Below, piece by piece: positions 25,854 to 33,836 of a stretch of 42,378 nucleotides of DNA (positions within the stretch are counted from its first letter, which is position 1; every line of letters begins with the position of its first letter). This stretch comes from Pseudomonadota bacterium (GTDB taxonomy: Bacteria; Pseudomonadota; Gammaproteobacteria; Steroidobacterales; Woeseiaceae), in contig JACZSM010000017.1 in NCBI GenBank assembly GCA_022574185.1, forward strand, positions 1 through 42,378, written 5' to 3'. Both the position numbers and the translations under genes were made by a program. The notes beneath the pieces were generated by a model, which did no database searches, was not told the origin of the DNA, and saw only the letters and a list, made by a program, of their open reading frames with translations.

Positions 25854-26695
25854 TCGCCACCGTAAAAGTACAGGAATACCGAGAAAAAGGTCACATCACC
25901 GTACAGCTCGGAATCGTCGTAGCCGACGCCAAATTCGATATCCGTCTTGCCGGTTGTCGGCATTAAATAGCGAACGGTCAACGATTTCGTGCGTGACTTA
26001 TCGACTACGCCCTTCCACGTTGCTATGTCTAACTCCCATCGCTTGAAGCCACGATCGATTGCGAATACGAGGCTCGCCTTGTTGTCGATGAGGCTGTTGA
26101 TCAGACTGAGTCGCGATACAGATATCAGGCTAATAACATCGCGATTTTCTGCGGGTCGAAAGTCGACGCTGTAATCGTATTTCATGCCCGCTATGCTCAA
26201 GCTCGCATTTTCACTTAATTGGAATTTCGCCTTTACGCCGAACCCATCAGCATCGAATATTATCTCGCGCCCGGGAAACACGTCGACACCCGGAACGGTA
26301 AAGACGAAATCCCTGTATTCATACTCGCCGCTGAGCGTGATTTTTTTGCCTCGCCAATACAGTGAACCACGCCAGTCGAACGAGTCGAGAATGTCAGAAT
26401 CGCCCCAATAGGCAACGCCAACGCGAACGCCAACAGGATCAAACCAATGATCCAGCTCAAAATCAGCGTAAAGCATGTCGATGTCCCGACCCGTTGGCAG
26501 TTCAACGGAACTCTGGGAGAGGCCGCCCGAAATCCAGCTTGTTTCGCTGATCCCAACTCCGCCGATCAGCGATCCCCTGATGCCGCCCTCAGAATCGCTC
26601 TCGATACCGCCGCCGATCAGGAAACCATCACCCTCGGCGAGCACATTGCCGGCGGCCAGGATCAACAACAAAAAATTATACGAGGACATACACAA
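25850..26695 (-). CDS. Putative outer-membrane beta-barrel protein
   Basis: This 281-residue protein has a signal peptide (SSYNFLLLILAAGNVLA, residues 4-20). Alternating polar and hydrophobic strands follow, with many Tyr, Trp and Gly residues, and the protein ends FSVFLYFYGGD. That pattern suits a beta-barrel of about 12-14 strands, but I recognise no family. The final residue is not the usual phenylalanine. The start could be the ATG at 26695 or the one two codons later. Either overlaps the end of uppP by 14-20 nt, so translation is probably coupled to uppP. Confidence 0.7.
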   Translation of the reverse strand: MCMSSYNFLLLILAAGNVLAEGDGFLIGGGIESDSEGGIRGSLIGGVGISETSWISGGLSQSSVELPTGRDIDMLYADFELDHWFDPVGVRVGVAYWGDSDILDSFDWRGSLYWRGKKITLSGEYEYRDFVFTVPGVDVFPGREIIFDADGFGVKAKFQLSENASLSIAGMKYDYSVDFRPAENRDVISLISVSRLSLINSLIDNKASLVFAIDRGFKRWELDIATWKGVVDKSRTKSLTVRYLMPTTGKTDIEFGVGYDDSELYGDVTFFSVFLYFYGGD

Positions 26696-27473
26696 TCACC
26701 GCAGCCAGCGCAAGCCGGTAAATTGCAAACGGAAGCAAACCGATTCGGCTGACGAATCGCATGAAAAACTCGATGCTCAGATAGGCCACGAATCCGGATA
26801 TCAGCGCTCCAATACCCAGCTGCTGCCACGCAACGGGTACATCCGTGGCAATCAACCGGGCCAACTCATATCCAGACGCAAGCAATATTACAGGCGCTGC
26901 GAGCAGAAATGAGAATCGTGCCGCGTCCTGGCGATCAAAACCAAGCGCCATGGCTGCCGTCATCGTGACCCCGGAGCGTGACGTGCCGGGAACCAATGCA
27001 AGGGTTTGAGCCAGGCCGATAAGCACGGCGTCGGTGACCCGGATCGTGGCGAGTGTGCGCGTTCGCCGGCCGAGGCGATCCGCCGCAATCATCAATATAG
27101 CGTAACCGGACAATGTACAGGCGATGACGGCAGGGTTGCGCAGGTTTGCCTCAATCCAGCCGGCGAGCATCAATCCTGCTATCGCAGCTGGAATCGTAGC
27201 AAGCGCAATACCCAGCGCCATGCGCGATTCAACGGTCTCAACTTTTGCGCCAAGCACCTGCATCCCGCCACGCAGCAGTAACACGATATCGCGCCGGAAA
27301 TACACGACGATCGCACCCAGCGATCCGAAATGCACAGCTACATCGAAGGCCAGCCCCTGGTCGGACCAGCCCAGTGCGCTCGGCACCAAGATCAGATGTC
27401 CTGAGCTCGACACCGGCAGGAACTCTGTCAGCCCCTGGATAATAGCGAGGACGATGAGTTGCAACCCGGTCAC
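26676..27473 (-). CDS. uppP: Undecaprenyl-diphosphate phosphatase
   Basis: UppP (BacA) removes a phosphate from undecaprenyl pyrophosphate and so recycles the lipid carrier for peptidoglycan and O-antigen precursors. The two family motifs are intact: QGLTEFLPVSSSGHLIL near residues 13-29 and PGTSRSGVT near 160-169. The protein has about eight membrane segments in 265 residues. It is upstream of, and overlaps, the beta-barrel gene. A MidA-type methyltransferase gene lies 64 nt upstream on the same strand. Overexpressed homologues give bacitracin resistance, a known family property. Confidence 0.97.
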   Translation of the reverse strand: MTGLQLIVLAIIQGLTEFLPVSSSGHLILVPSALGWSDQGLAFDVAVHFGSLGAIVVYFRRDIVLLLRGGMQVLGAKVETVESRMALGIALATIPAAIAGLMLAGWIEANLRNPAVIACTLSGYAILMIAADRLGRRTRTLATIRVTDAVLIGLAQTLALVPGTSRSGVTMTAAMALGFDRQDAARFSFLLAAPVILLASGYELARLIATDVPVAWQQLGIGALISGFVAYLSIEFFMRFVSRIGLLPFAIYRLALAAVIVYVLV

Positions 27474-27537
27474 GAATGCCCTCGAATTTTAGGCCGCGGC
27501 GCATGCGGATTGATGAGATGGGTTCTAGTTTCTGATT

Positions 27538-28722
27538 TCATAGAGCGGCTGTCCTGTCTGCAACTGCGAATGCGCTGAGCGATATGTCCATGTCGCGGCT
27601 AAGCCCGATGCATTTGAAGTTCTCGCCCATTTCGCCCGGCAGAGTCAGTAACTTAACCTGACCCGATAACTGGAGCTGTGCAGCAAGTGGCAAATCCGTC
27701 AGTCCCGCGAGTTCTTCGGCGAGACCGCCGCCAATCAGGAATTGCGCCTGTGTAACAAAGCCAGCTATTTCGAGTCCGTGGTCCACTGCCGCTGCCGCAA
27801 CCGTGGAGAAATCGACCCAGGCCGTCAGATCCTGTATGCCGGGCAGGATCAACGGATCGTTGTGCGCGTAATGGCGAAAGTGGCACCGCAACCAGCCTTG
27901 CGAACGATCTTCGGCATAGTACTCGCGCCGACTGACGCCGTAGTCGAACAAGAACGCAAACCCGCGGTTGAGCAGCCGCGCAAGATCGCCGATCCATGCA
28001 GGCACAGCCAGGCAAATCTCGGATACATAGCCAATCGGAAGCCGCCGCCCGAGGTCGATTTCGATCTGTCTAATCGCGACAGCAAGACCGTCAGGCGCCG
28101 GGCGCTGTGCAATGATGAACTTATCAGCATCGATACCAACACAGAGCTGCGCAGACCCTTCTGCCAGACGCACAAATCGCTCGACAGGCATTGCGTCGAG
28201 CACTTCATTCGCAACGATGACACCGGTATGTGTATCGGGCAACTGATCAAGCCAAGTCACCTTGTCTGCCAGCTCAGGCACTTCACTCGTCAGGTACGAT
28301 TCCTGCCGTTCGCGGAGATCTGCAGATACCTCGAGGATCTGGTAACTGTGTGGCAGCGCATCGAGCTCGGCCAAGGCTTGCAGAAGATCGCCCGCGAGCT
28401 TACCGCTCCCCGCCCCAAACTCAAGCACGGCAGGCGCATCAAGCTCGGCCAGTACACTGGCACACTGGCGCGCCAGCACGCGACCAAAGACCGGCGATAC
28501 TTCGGGCGCGGTAACGAAGTCGCCCGCCTCACCAAACTTGGTTGTGCCGGCGCTGTAGTAACCAAGGCCAGGCGCATACAGCGCCAGATGCATGTACTCG
28601 GCGAAACTGATCAGACCGCCCGCAGCCGCTATGGTTTTTCGTATGTAGTCGGCAACGCAAACACTGTGAGCCGCACTTTCAGCATCGGGTGTTGGCAACG
28701 ATGAATCAGTTTTTTGTTGCAT
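27538..28722 (-). CDS. MidA-family SAM-dependent methyltransferase
   Basis: The 394-residue protein belongs to the COG1565 family, whose mitochondrial member NDUFAF7 methylates an arginine of complex I. The signature GYYSAGTTKFGEAGDFVTAPEVS lies near residues 54-76 (given here in part). The SAM loop LEFGAGSGKLAGDLL lies near 100, and FLFDYGVSRREYY near 240. The bacterial target is not established. It is divergent from the pteridine reductase gene, with 61 nt between starts. Confidence 0.92.
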   Translation of the reverse strand: MQQKTDSSLPTPDAESAAHSVCVADYIRKTIAAAGGLISFAEYMHLALYAPGLGYYSAGTTKFGEAGDFVTAPEVSPVFGRVLARQCASVLAELDAPAVLEFGAGSGKLAGDLLQALAELDALPHSYQILEVSADLRERQESYLTSEVPELADKVTWLDQLPDTHTGVIVANEVLDAMPVERFVRLAEGSAQLCVGIDADKFIIAQRPAPDGLAVAIRQIEIDLGRRLPIGYVSEICLAVPAWIGDLARLLNRGFAFLFDYGVSRREYYAEDRSQGWLRCHFRHYAHNDPLILPGIQDLTAWVDFSTVAAAAVDHGLEIAGFVTQAQFLIGGGLAEELAGLTDLPLAAQLQLSGQVKLLTLPGEMGENFKCIGLSRDMDISLSAFAVADRTAAL

Positions 28723-28783
28723 ATGACCTGCAGAGTCTTTCAGAATGTTGCCCCTCTATCGTTTTCTCTCGCAAGGATCGCCG

Positions 28784-29536
28784 ATGCCGTCGCCAAACAG
28801 CCTTAGCGGCAAGGTCGCACTGGTCACGGGCGCCGCCCGACGCATTGGCGCCGCCATTGCCACACGTTTGCACAGTGCCGGAGCCAACGTTGCTATCCAT
28901 TATCGTGACTCCTCGGGCGAAGCGGCGGCGCTGGCGGAAAAACTCAATGCTGAACGATCGAATTCGGCCACAATAATTGATGCCGATCTCACGATCACGT
29001 CGAATTTGCCCGGCCTGGTCGAAGCCGTGGTCGCGTGGCGTGGCCAGCTCGACATACTGATCAATAATGCCTCGAGTTTCTACCCGACACCGCCAGGCGA
29101 AATTACCGAAGCGCACTGGGACGACCTGATTGGCAGCAATCTGAAGGCGCCATTATTTCTTTCTCAAGCCGCATTGCCAGAGCTGCAGAAGACCCATGGC
29201 GTCATTATCAACCTTATCGACATTCACTCCCGACGACCGCTGAAGAACCACACGGTATACGGCATCGCGAAAGCGGGCCTCGCAATGCTGACGCGCTCAC
29301 TCGCGAAAGACCTTGCACCGGCAGTGCGCGTAAACGGTGTGTCGCCAGGCGCGATCCTCTGGCCCGAGGACGATATGAATGACGCCACCAAACAGTCGAT
29401 TTTGCGCCAGGTGCCGCTGGCACGAGCCGGTGATCCCGACGATATCGCCGGCTGCGTGCTCTATCTCGTTCGCGACGCCAGCTATGTGACCGGCCAGATC
29501 ATCGCAGTGGATGGCGGGCGGTCCATCGGCTGGTAA
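28784..29536 (+). CDS. Pteridine reductase (short-chain dehydrogenase)
   Basis: This 250-residue SDR enzyme has the NADPH motif TGAARRIG (15-22), whose Arg is typical of pteridine reductases, and NNAS near 94-97. The catalytic set is D146, Y159 and K163. Asp stands where most SDRs have Ser, with the 13-residue spacing seen in the protozoan PTR1 enzyme. It should reduce dihydrobiopterin or dihydrofolate-type substrates with NADPH. The start at 28784 has AAGGA 6 nt upstream. Its stop codon abuts that of the S41 protease gene with no gap. Nearby folK and folB suggest a pterin or folate role. Confidence 0.92.
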   Translation: MPSPNSLSGKVALVTGAARRIGAAIATRLHSAGANVAIHYRDSSGEAAALAEKLNAERSNSATIIDADLTITSNLPGLVEAVVAWRGQLDILINNASSFYPTPPGEITEAHWDDLIGSNLKAPLFLSQAALPELQKTHGVIINLIDIHSRRPLKNHTVYGIAKAGLAMLTRSLAKDLAPAVRVNGVSPGAILWPEDDMNDATKQSILRQVPLARAGDPDDIAGCVLYLVRDASYVTGQIIAVDGGRSIGW

Positions 29537-30874
29537 TCAGAATGCGCCGGCAAATTGCCGCCACGGTGGGCCGCCGCGATCGAGTTGCCGGACTGATTCC
29601 TTAAATCCTGGCTTCGCCTGGCCCGGGGCCAAGGACATCACCGGGCACGACCCGGTATTGATATAGCCCAGCGCCGCAATCATGTTTGGGTCAGCATCTT
29701 CGCCGACATCGATATTGAGATCATCGGCCACCGCACAGTCCACAGGCAGGCCATCGAAATACTCGCCAAATCCATCCGCGTTGACCGTTTGAAATGTTAC
29801 CGGGCGCAATATCTTCTCGCAGAATTCGAAGCCCGCCTGCCCGACGGGCTTGCCGTAAGTTGTCGACCCAACGATCGCGACCGCAACGTGTGGGTCCATG
29901 CTGTTGGTGACGAGTTCGCTCGCAGAGGCCGTGCCCGATGTCGCGATGACCACGAGTCGTGACAGACTCATCGAATTACCAAGCCGTTCGAAAAACTCGG
30001 TGAAATCGTATTGCGCTGCACGATCTGCGTTGAACTGCGTCACCGAGAAAACCAGGTTCTCCGCAACGTCACCACCGAGGTAGTCGCCAAGAAGTTGTGC
30101 TGTACTGACGAGACCGCCGCCGTTGTAACGCAAATCGAGGATCAAGTCGTTGTCGCCACTGGCCCGAAAGTTAGCGAACACCGTGTCGAAGACCGGGTCA
30201 GCCGTACTGATAAACGTTGACAGCTCCATATAACCAACCATGCGCCCTGCCCCGACATCGATGATGCGAGTCAGCGGGATCGGGTCGATTGTAACGATGT
30301 CACGATCGATGCTTACGGTGAACCCGTTGCCACCGGTCCCCAGCATCGTGAAATCCAGGGGCGTTGTACCAAATACGGCAATAATGCCTTCTGCCGCATT
30401 GATCTCGGCGATCGTTCGACCATTCAGGGCCACGATGCGTTGCCCCCGAGCCAGGCCACCTGCCGCGGCCGGGCTGCCGGAAAAGACACGCGTTAGTCGT
30501 ATATCGTCACTGGCTTCGTATCTGAAGCTAAAGCCGAATCCCTCGTATTTGCCCTCACCGAAGAACTGCGCATCGGCCTCGGCCGAATTGATGAAACTAA
30601 AACCTCGACTCTGGTCGATTGGCTGACCGGACCCGTCATCAGGGCTATAGGTCGTCAACGCGTCCAGCAGCGCTTCAGGGCTTGCGTAATCATCGATATT
30701 GATCTGTGCCGGCAACAGATCATTCCACAGGTACCAGTCCTGCATAACCTCCCAGACAAACTGTTTCTGCTCATCGTTTGAGCAGGACACAGAACCAGAT
30801 TGCCCGCCAAAGTCGTCTGACGAACCACAGCCAACGAAAAACACGCTCGCAATGATGAAGAAGATATTACGCAT
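29537..30874 (-). CDS. Lipoprotein S41 peptidase with PDZ domain
   Basis: The 445-residue protein has a lipobox VFFVGC (Cys16), an N-terminal helical cap, a PDZ domain (about 115-195) and an S41 tail-specific-protease core. The probable catalytic Ser is S317 in SGTASASE and the Lys is K342 in TYGKPVGQ. LILDLRYNGGG (244-254) is the family strand. The C-terminus ends with a conserved-looking FVxQLDRGGPPWR-like stretch. It probably acts in the periplasm on C-terminal tails of proteins. It follows folK by 16 nt, so it may be the last gene of a tsaD-folB-folK transcript. Confidence 0.92.
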   Translation of the reverse strand: MRNIFFIIASVFFVGCGSSDDFGGQSGSVSCSNDEQKQFVWEVMQDWYLWNDLLPAQINIDDYASPEALLDALTTYSPDDGSGQPIDQSRGFSFINSAEADAQFFGEGKYEGFGFSFRYEASDDIRLTRVFSGSPAAAGGLARGQRIVALNGRTIAEINAAEGIIAVFGTTPLDFTMLGTGGNGFTVSIDRDIVTIDPIPLTRIIDVGAGRMVGYMELSTFISTADPVFDTVFANFRASGDNDLILDLRYNGGGLVSTAQLLGDYLGGDVAENLVFSVTQFNADRAAQYDFTEFFERLGNSMSLSRLVVIATSGTASASELVTNSMDPHVAVAIVGSTTYGKPVGQAGFEFCEKILRPVTFQTVNADGFGEYFDGLPVDCAVADDLNIDVGEDADPNMIAALGYINTGSCPVMSLAPGQAKPGFKESVRQLDRGGPPWRQFAGAF

Positions 30875-30890
30875 AGTGGCTCCTGGTTCT

Positions 30891-31379
30891 CTACAGGATA
30901 ACGTCCACGGGCGTTAGTGGGTGACTGTCTTTGTCATATTCCGCCCATTGCGATGCGATCGATTTGCCGGTCACAGGGTGCACGAGACTCGGCGCGAGCT
31001 CCGCCAGCGGCCGCAGTACGAAACTGTATTCGAGCACGTCCCGGCGCGGCAGTTGCAGTCCTGGCTCGTCGTATATGCGGTCTTCGTAAAGCAGCAAGTC
31101 GATGTCCAGCGGGCGTGATGAGTATTTCGCTGTGACTGGCCTGCGCCCGATCCGCTGATGAATTGCCGCGATCTCGCCCTGGATTTGTTCGGGGCTATCG
31201 TCGGTCTCAAGCCCGACGACCATGTTCAGGAAATCGGCACCGGTGAAGCCCAATGCCGCGTTACGATAAATCTTTGACAATTCAAGGTCGCCGAAATGAA
31301 ACTGAAGCTCACGAATCCCGAGGCGCAGGTGATATTGAGAATCGATGTTGCTGCCGAGCCCGAGATAGACCTTTGCCAT
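30891..31379 (-). CDS. folK: 6-hydroxymethyl-7,8-dihydropterin pyrophosphokinase
   Basis: FolK transfers pyrophosphate from ATP to 6-hydroxymethyl-dihydropterin, the step before dihydropteroate synthase. The motifs YLGLGSNI (4-11), SRPLDIDLLLY (about 100-111) and LPRRDVLEYSFVLRPLAELAP are typical. The 162-residue length matches. I chose the ATG at 31379 because the family starts with this motif. A longer frame runs back into folB but is not family-like. It follows folB by 13 nt. Confidence 0.96.
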   Translation of the reverse strand: MAKVYLGLGSNIDSQYHLRLGIRELQFHFGDLELSKIYRNAALGFTGADFLNMVVGLETDDSPEQIQGEIAAIHQRIGRRPVTAKYSSRPLDIDLLLYEDRIYDEPGLQLPRRDVLEYSFVLRPLAELAPSLVHPVTGKSIASQWAEYDKDSHPLTPVDVIL

Positions 31380-31392
31380 GCTGCACTCGGAG

Positions 31393-31758
31393 TCAGACCG
31401 CTGCTGAGGGTGAGCCGCGTTCAATCGTGACACCAACATCGTCGGCATTGCGAATTGCACCGGGCTTGTTGACACGCACTCGCACCCAGGACACATCGAA
31501 TTCCTCCAGCACTATCGCCGCGATTCTTTCTGCCAGGGTTTCGACGAGCTGAAAACTCGATTCCGCGACAAACTCCTGAATGCGTTTCGCAACGAGTTTG
31601 TAATTGAGCGTGTCGTGCACATTGTCAGTAGCGGCGGCTTTGCGTATGTCGGCGGACATATCGAGATCGATGGACACAGTCTGTCGAATTTTTCGCTCCC
31701 AGTCCCAGATGCCAATGACGGTATCGATTTTCAGATCGTGCAAAAAAATGACGTCCAT
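31393..31758 (-). CDS. folB: Dihydroneopterin aldolase
   Basis: FolB splits dihydroneopterin into 6-hydroxymethyl-dihydropterin and glycolaldehyde, giving the FolK substrate. The protein of 121 residues starts with the typical MDVIFLHDLKIDTVIGIWDWER and has the family lysine region and a C-terminal VRVNKPGAIRNADDVGV, matching VxVxKPxA. It lies 12 nt after tsaD and 13 nt before folK, so the three are almost surely one operon. Confidence 0.96.
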   Translation of the reverse strand: MDVIFLHDLKIDTVIGIWDWERKIRQTVSIDLDMSADIRKAAATDNVHDTLNYKLVAKRIQEFVAESSFQLVETLAERIAAIVLEEFDVSWVRVRVNKPGAIRNADDVGVTIERGSPSAAV

Positions 31759-31770
31759 ACGACCTCTGTA

Positions 31771-32796
31771 TCAGGCCAACGCAGGCGTTGTGCCTGGTAT
31801 TGACAGTGTATCGAGTGACCAGCGCGCCTGTGCGCGAATCTCGGTCGCGGCACTTGCGTCGGCCAGGCGCAACGCGCCAGCGACCGCGATCATCGCACCA
31901 TTATCCGTACAGAACTCCAGTCGCGGGTAGAAAACTTCGCCATCGAATCTAGCCGTCATATCCCGTCGTAGCAGGACATTTGCCCCCACGCCGCCCGCCA
32001 CGACAATTCGCTGGAGATTTTCCGCCTTGGCCGCTCGCAGCGTCCGGCCGACGAGAGTGTCAACGGCGGCACGCTGAAAGGAAGCAGCGATATCTGCCCG
32101 GCAGGCGTCTAACATGCCCGCATCGCGCACTTTTTTGACCTCGAGCATGACAGCGGTTTTCAAGCCGCTGAAACTAAAGTCAAACCCTTCCCGATTGAGC
32201 ATGGGCCGCGGCAGAACATACGCGCTATCGTCGCCGTCCTCGGCCAGCAGCGCGAGTGCCGGCCCACCGGGATAGCCGAGGCCCAGCAATTTAGCCGTCT
32301 TGTCGAACGCTTCACCCACCGCATCATCGAGTGTCGTACCGAGCACGGTGTAGTCGCCGAGTTCCCTGACGGCGATCAGCATTGTGTGGCCGCCGGATAC
32401 CAGCAACGCGAGAAATGGATATTCCGGAGCGTCATCCTCCAGCATTGGCGCCAGCAAGTGCCCTTCCATGTGATGTACTGCAATAATCGGGCAGTTCCAG
32501 GCGAACCCAAGACCGTTGGCCATACCGCTACCGACCATGAGCGCGCCCACGAGGCCGGGACCCGCCGTGTAGGCGATTGCATCGGGCTGGTCCACGCCGG
32601 CGGCCGCGAGTACCTGCTCAATCAGTGGCAGCAAGCAGCGAATATGGTCGCGCGAGGCGATCTCCGGAACCACTCCACCATACAGTGCGTGCAGGTCAAC
32701 CTGGCTGTGCAAGGCCTCGGCGACGAGGCCTGAATCGGTGTTGAAAATGGCCACACCGGTTTCGTCGCAGCTCGTTTCGATTCCAAGAACGTTCAT
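31771..32796 (-). CDS. tsaD: tRNA N6-threonylcarbamoyladenosine transferase TsaD
   Basis: TsaD moves the threonylcarbamoyl group to A37 of ANN-reading tRNAs, with TsaB, TsaC and TsaE. The 341-residue protein begins [17 protein letters not shown] and contains the metal ligands of HHMEGH, plus [15 protein letters not shown] and VVAGGVGAN. This is essential in most bacteria. Divergence from rpsU is the classical arrangement. Co-transcription with folB and folK is likely from spacing. Confidence 0.97.
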   Translation of the reverse strand: MNVLGIETSCDETGVAIFNTDSGLVAEALHSQVDLHALYGGVVPEIASRDHIRCLLPLIEQVLAAAGVDQPDAIAYTAGPGLVGALMVGSGMANGLGFAWNCPIIAVHHMEGHLLAPMLEDDAPEYPFLALLVSGGHTMLIAVRELGDYTVLGTTLDDAVGEAFDKTAKLLGLGYPGGPALALLAEDGDDSAYVLPRPMLNREGFDFSFSGLKTAVMLEVKKVRDAGMLDACRADIAASFQRAAVDTLVGRTLRAAKAENLQRIVVAGGVGANVLLRRDMTARFDGEVFYPRLEFCTDNGAMIAVAGALRLADASAATEIRAQARWSLDTLSIPGTTPALA

Positions 32797-32846
32797 AATC
32801 GGCGGATAATACCGCAGTCGCCCTCTCTAACGGGCGACCCTGCCGG

Positions 32847-32954
32847 CCCGGTTACGGTCGGGGTGTTCTTCGGCGGAAGTAAAGCGCAGCGCAGCGAGCT
32901 CCCGTCCAGCGGGATCGAGACATGACGACGAGGAACACCCCGACCGTAGTCGGG
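32847..32954. repeat. 26-nt inverted repeat around a 56-nt centre
   Basis: The arm at 32847-32872 matches the reverse complement of 32929-32954 at 23 of 26 positions, with a perfect 16-nt core TACGGTCGGGGTGTTC. The centre holds a smaller stem (CCCG/CGGG around 32901-32914) and a doubled AGCGC. It lies in the tsaD-rpsU spacer, upstream of the rpsU promoter. The form suits a small mobile palindromic element, different from the REP units elsewhere in the window. No flanking target duplication is evident. Confidence 0.65.
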
Positions 32955-32989
32955 CGGGGATTTCCCGCGTCGCGAGGCCCTAAAATGCC

Positions 32990-33018
32990 TGGAATCCGCC
33001 TGATTCTGCCGTTATACT
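32990..33018 (+). promoter_or_regulatory. Candidate promoter of rpsU-yqeY-dnaG-rpoD
   Basis: TGGAAT (32990-32995) and a good -10 box TATACT (33013-33018) are 17 nt apart. The start would be near 33025, just before the leader hairpin. The GC-rich GTGCGG after the -10 box would suit growth-rate control. Confidence 0.55.
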
Positions 33019-33030
33019 GTGCGGCTCAGT

Positions 33031-33060
33031 CCCGGCCCTGTGCCGGGTTTATTTGTATTT
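33031..33060 (+). terminator. Terminator-like hairpin in the rpsU leader
   Basis: CCCGGC (33031-33036) and GCCGGG (33042-33047) form a 6-bp stem with a 5-nt loop, followed by a T-rich tract (TTTATTTGTATTT). It sits between the promoter and the rpsU ATG at 33075. If active it would reduce transcription of the whole operon. A competing structure or antiterminator is not obvious. Confidence 0.55.
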
Positions 33061-33074
33061 GGAATGATGATCGT

Positions 33075-33290
33075 ATGCCCAGTGTTCGCCTCAAAGAGAA
33101 CGAGTATTTCGACGCCGCTTTGCGTCGCTTCAAGCGTGCCTGCGAGAAGGCCGGCATTCTGACAGAATTACGCCGCCGCGAGTATTACGAGAAGCCAACG
33201 CAGGAGCGTAAACGCAAGAAAGCGGCTGCGGTAAAACGTCACCTGAAGCGTATCTCTCGCGAAGACGCCAAACGCAAACGACTTTATTGA
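33075..33290 (+). CDS. rpsU: 30S ribosomal protein S21
   Basis: S21 helps the 30S subunit bind messenger start regions. The 71-residue protein begins [20 protein letters not shown] and ends in a strongly basic tail, as in all gammaproteobacterial S21 proteins. The start is fixed by this motif. It is the first gene of the S21-primase-sigma operon, divergent from tsaD. A terminator-like hairpin precedes it. Confidence 0.98.
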   Translation: MPSVRLKENEYFDAALRRFKRACEKAGILTELRRREYYEKPTQERKRKKAAAVKRHLKRISREDAKRKRLY

Positions 33291-33322
33291 CCCCCCTGCT
33301 CCGTGCCCGCGGGGCTATTGGA

Positions 33323-33766
33323 ATGTCCTTACAAGCTCAAATAAGAGAAGACATGAAGACCGCCATGAAGGCCGGTGACAAAGACCGGCTTAAGGTGGTG
33401 CGCCTTATCATGGCCGCTGTGAAACAGGTCGAAGTGGACCAGCGCATTGAAGTCGATGATGCCGGCGTATTGACTGTACTCGATAAAATGGTCAAGCAAC
33501 GCCGTGATTCGGTTGAGCAATTTGAAAAAGGTGGGCGCGATGATCTGGTACGGATCGAGCTCGATGAAATTACCGTACTGGAGGGGTATTTGCCTGAGCG
33601 TTTAAGTGACGTCGAGCTTGACGCTCTGATCAATGAGGCGATCTCGTCAACCGGCGCCGAGAGTATCCGCGACATGGGCAAGGTTATGGGCCAGATAAAA
33701 TCCAAAGCGGCGGGCCGGGCCGATATGGGCAACGTCGGCGCCAAGGTCAAAGCGCTACTCGGCTAG
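33323..33766 (+). CDS. GatB/YqeY domain protein
   Basis: This 147-residue helical protein starts MSLQAQIREDMKTAMKAGDK and carries the family C-terminal stretch MGKVMGQIKSKAAGRADMG. The C-terminal half resembles the tRNA-binding tail of GatB amidotransferase subunits. A stand-alone function is unknown, though tRNA-linked activity is suspected. GGGG lies 8 nt before the ATG at 33323; an earlier ATG at 33287 overlaps rpsU and is unlikely. Its place between rpsU and dnaG is common in this operon. Confidence 0.93.
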   Translation: MSLQAQIREDMKTAMKAGDKDRLKVVRLIMAAVKQVEVDQRIEVDDAGVLTVLDKMVKQRRDSVEQFEKGGRDDLVRIELDEITVLEGYLPERLSDVELDALINEAISSTGAESIRDMGKVMGQIKSKAAGRADMGNVGAKVKALLG

Positions 33767-33836
33767 AACTGGCGCGTTGCGCCAAAGTAACTATGATTTA
33801 AAGACCCGCTACCGCGGAGCCACCGTTTACACCAAT

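Noticed and set aside
27742-28704. 320-codon plus-strand frame
   Set aside because: Antisense to the MidA-type methyltransferase. The composition is arginine-rich, typical of shadow frames.
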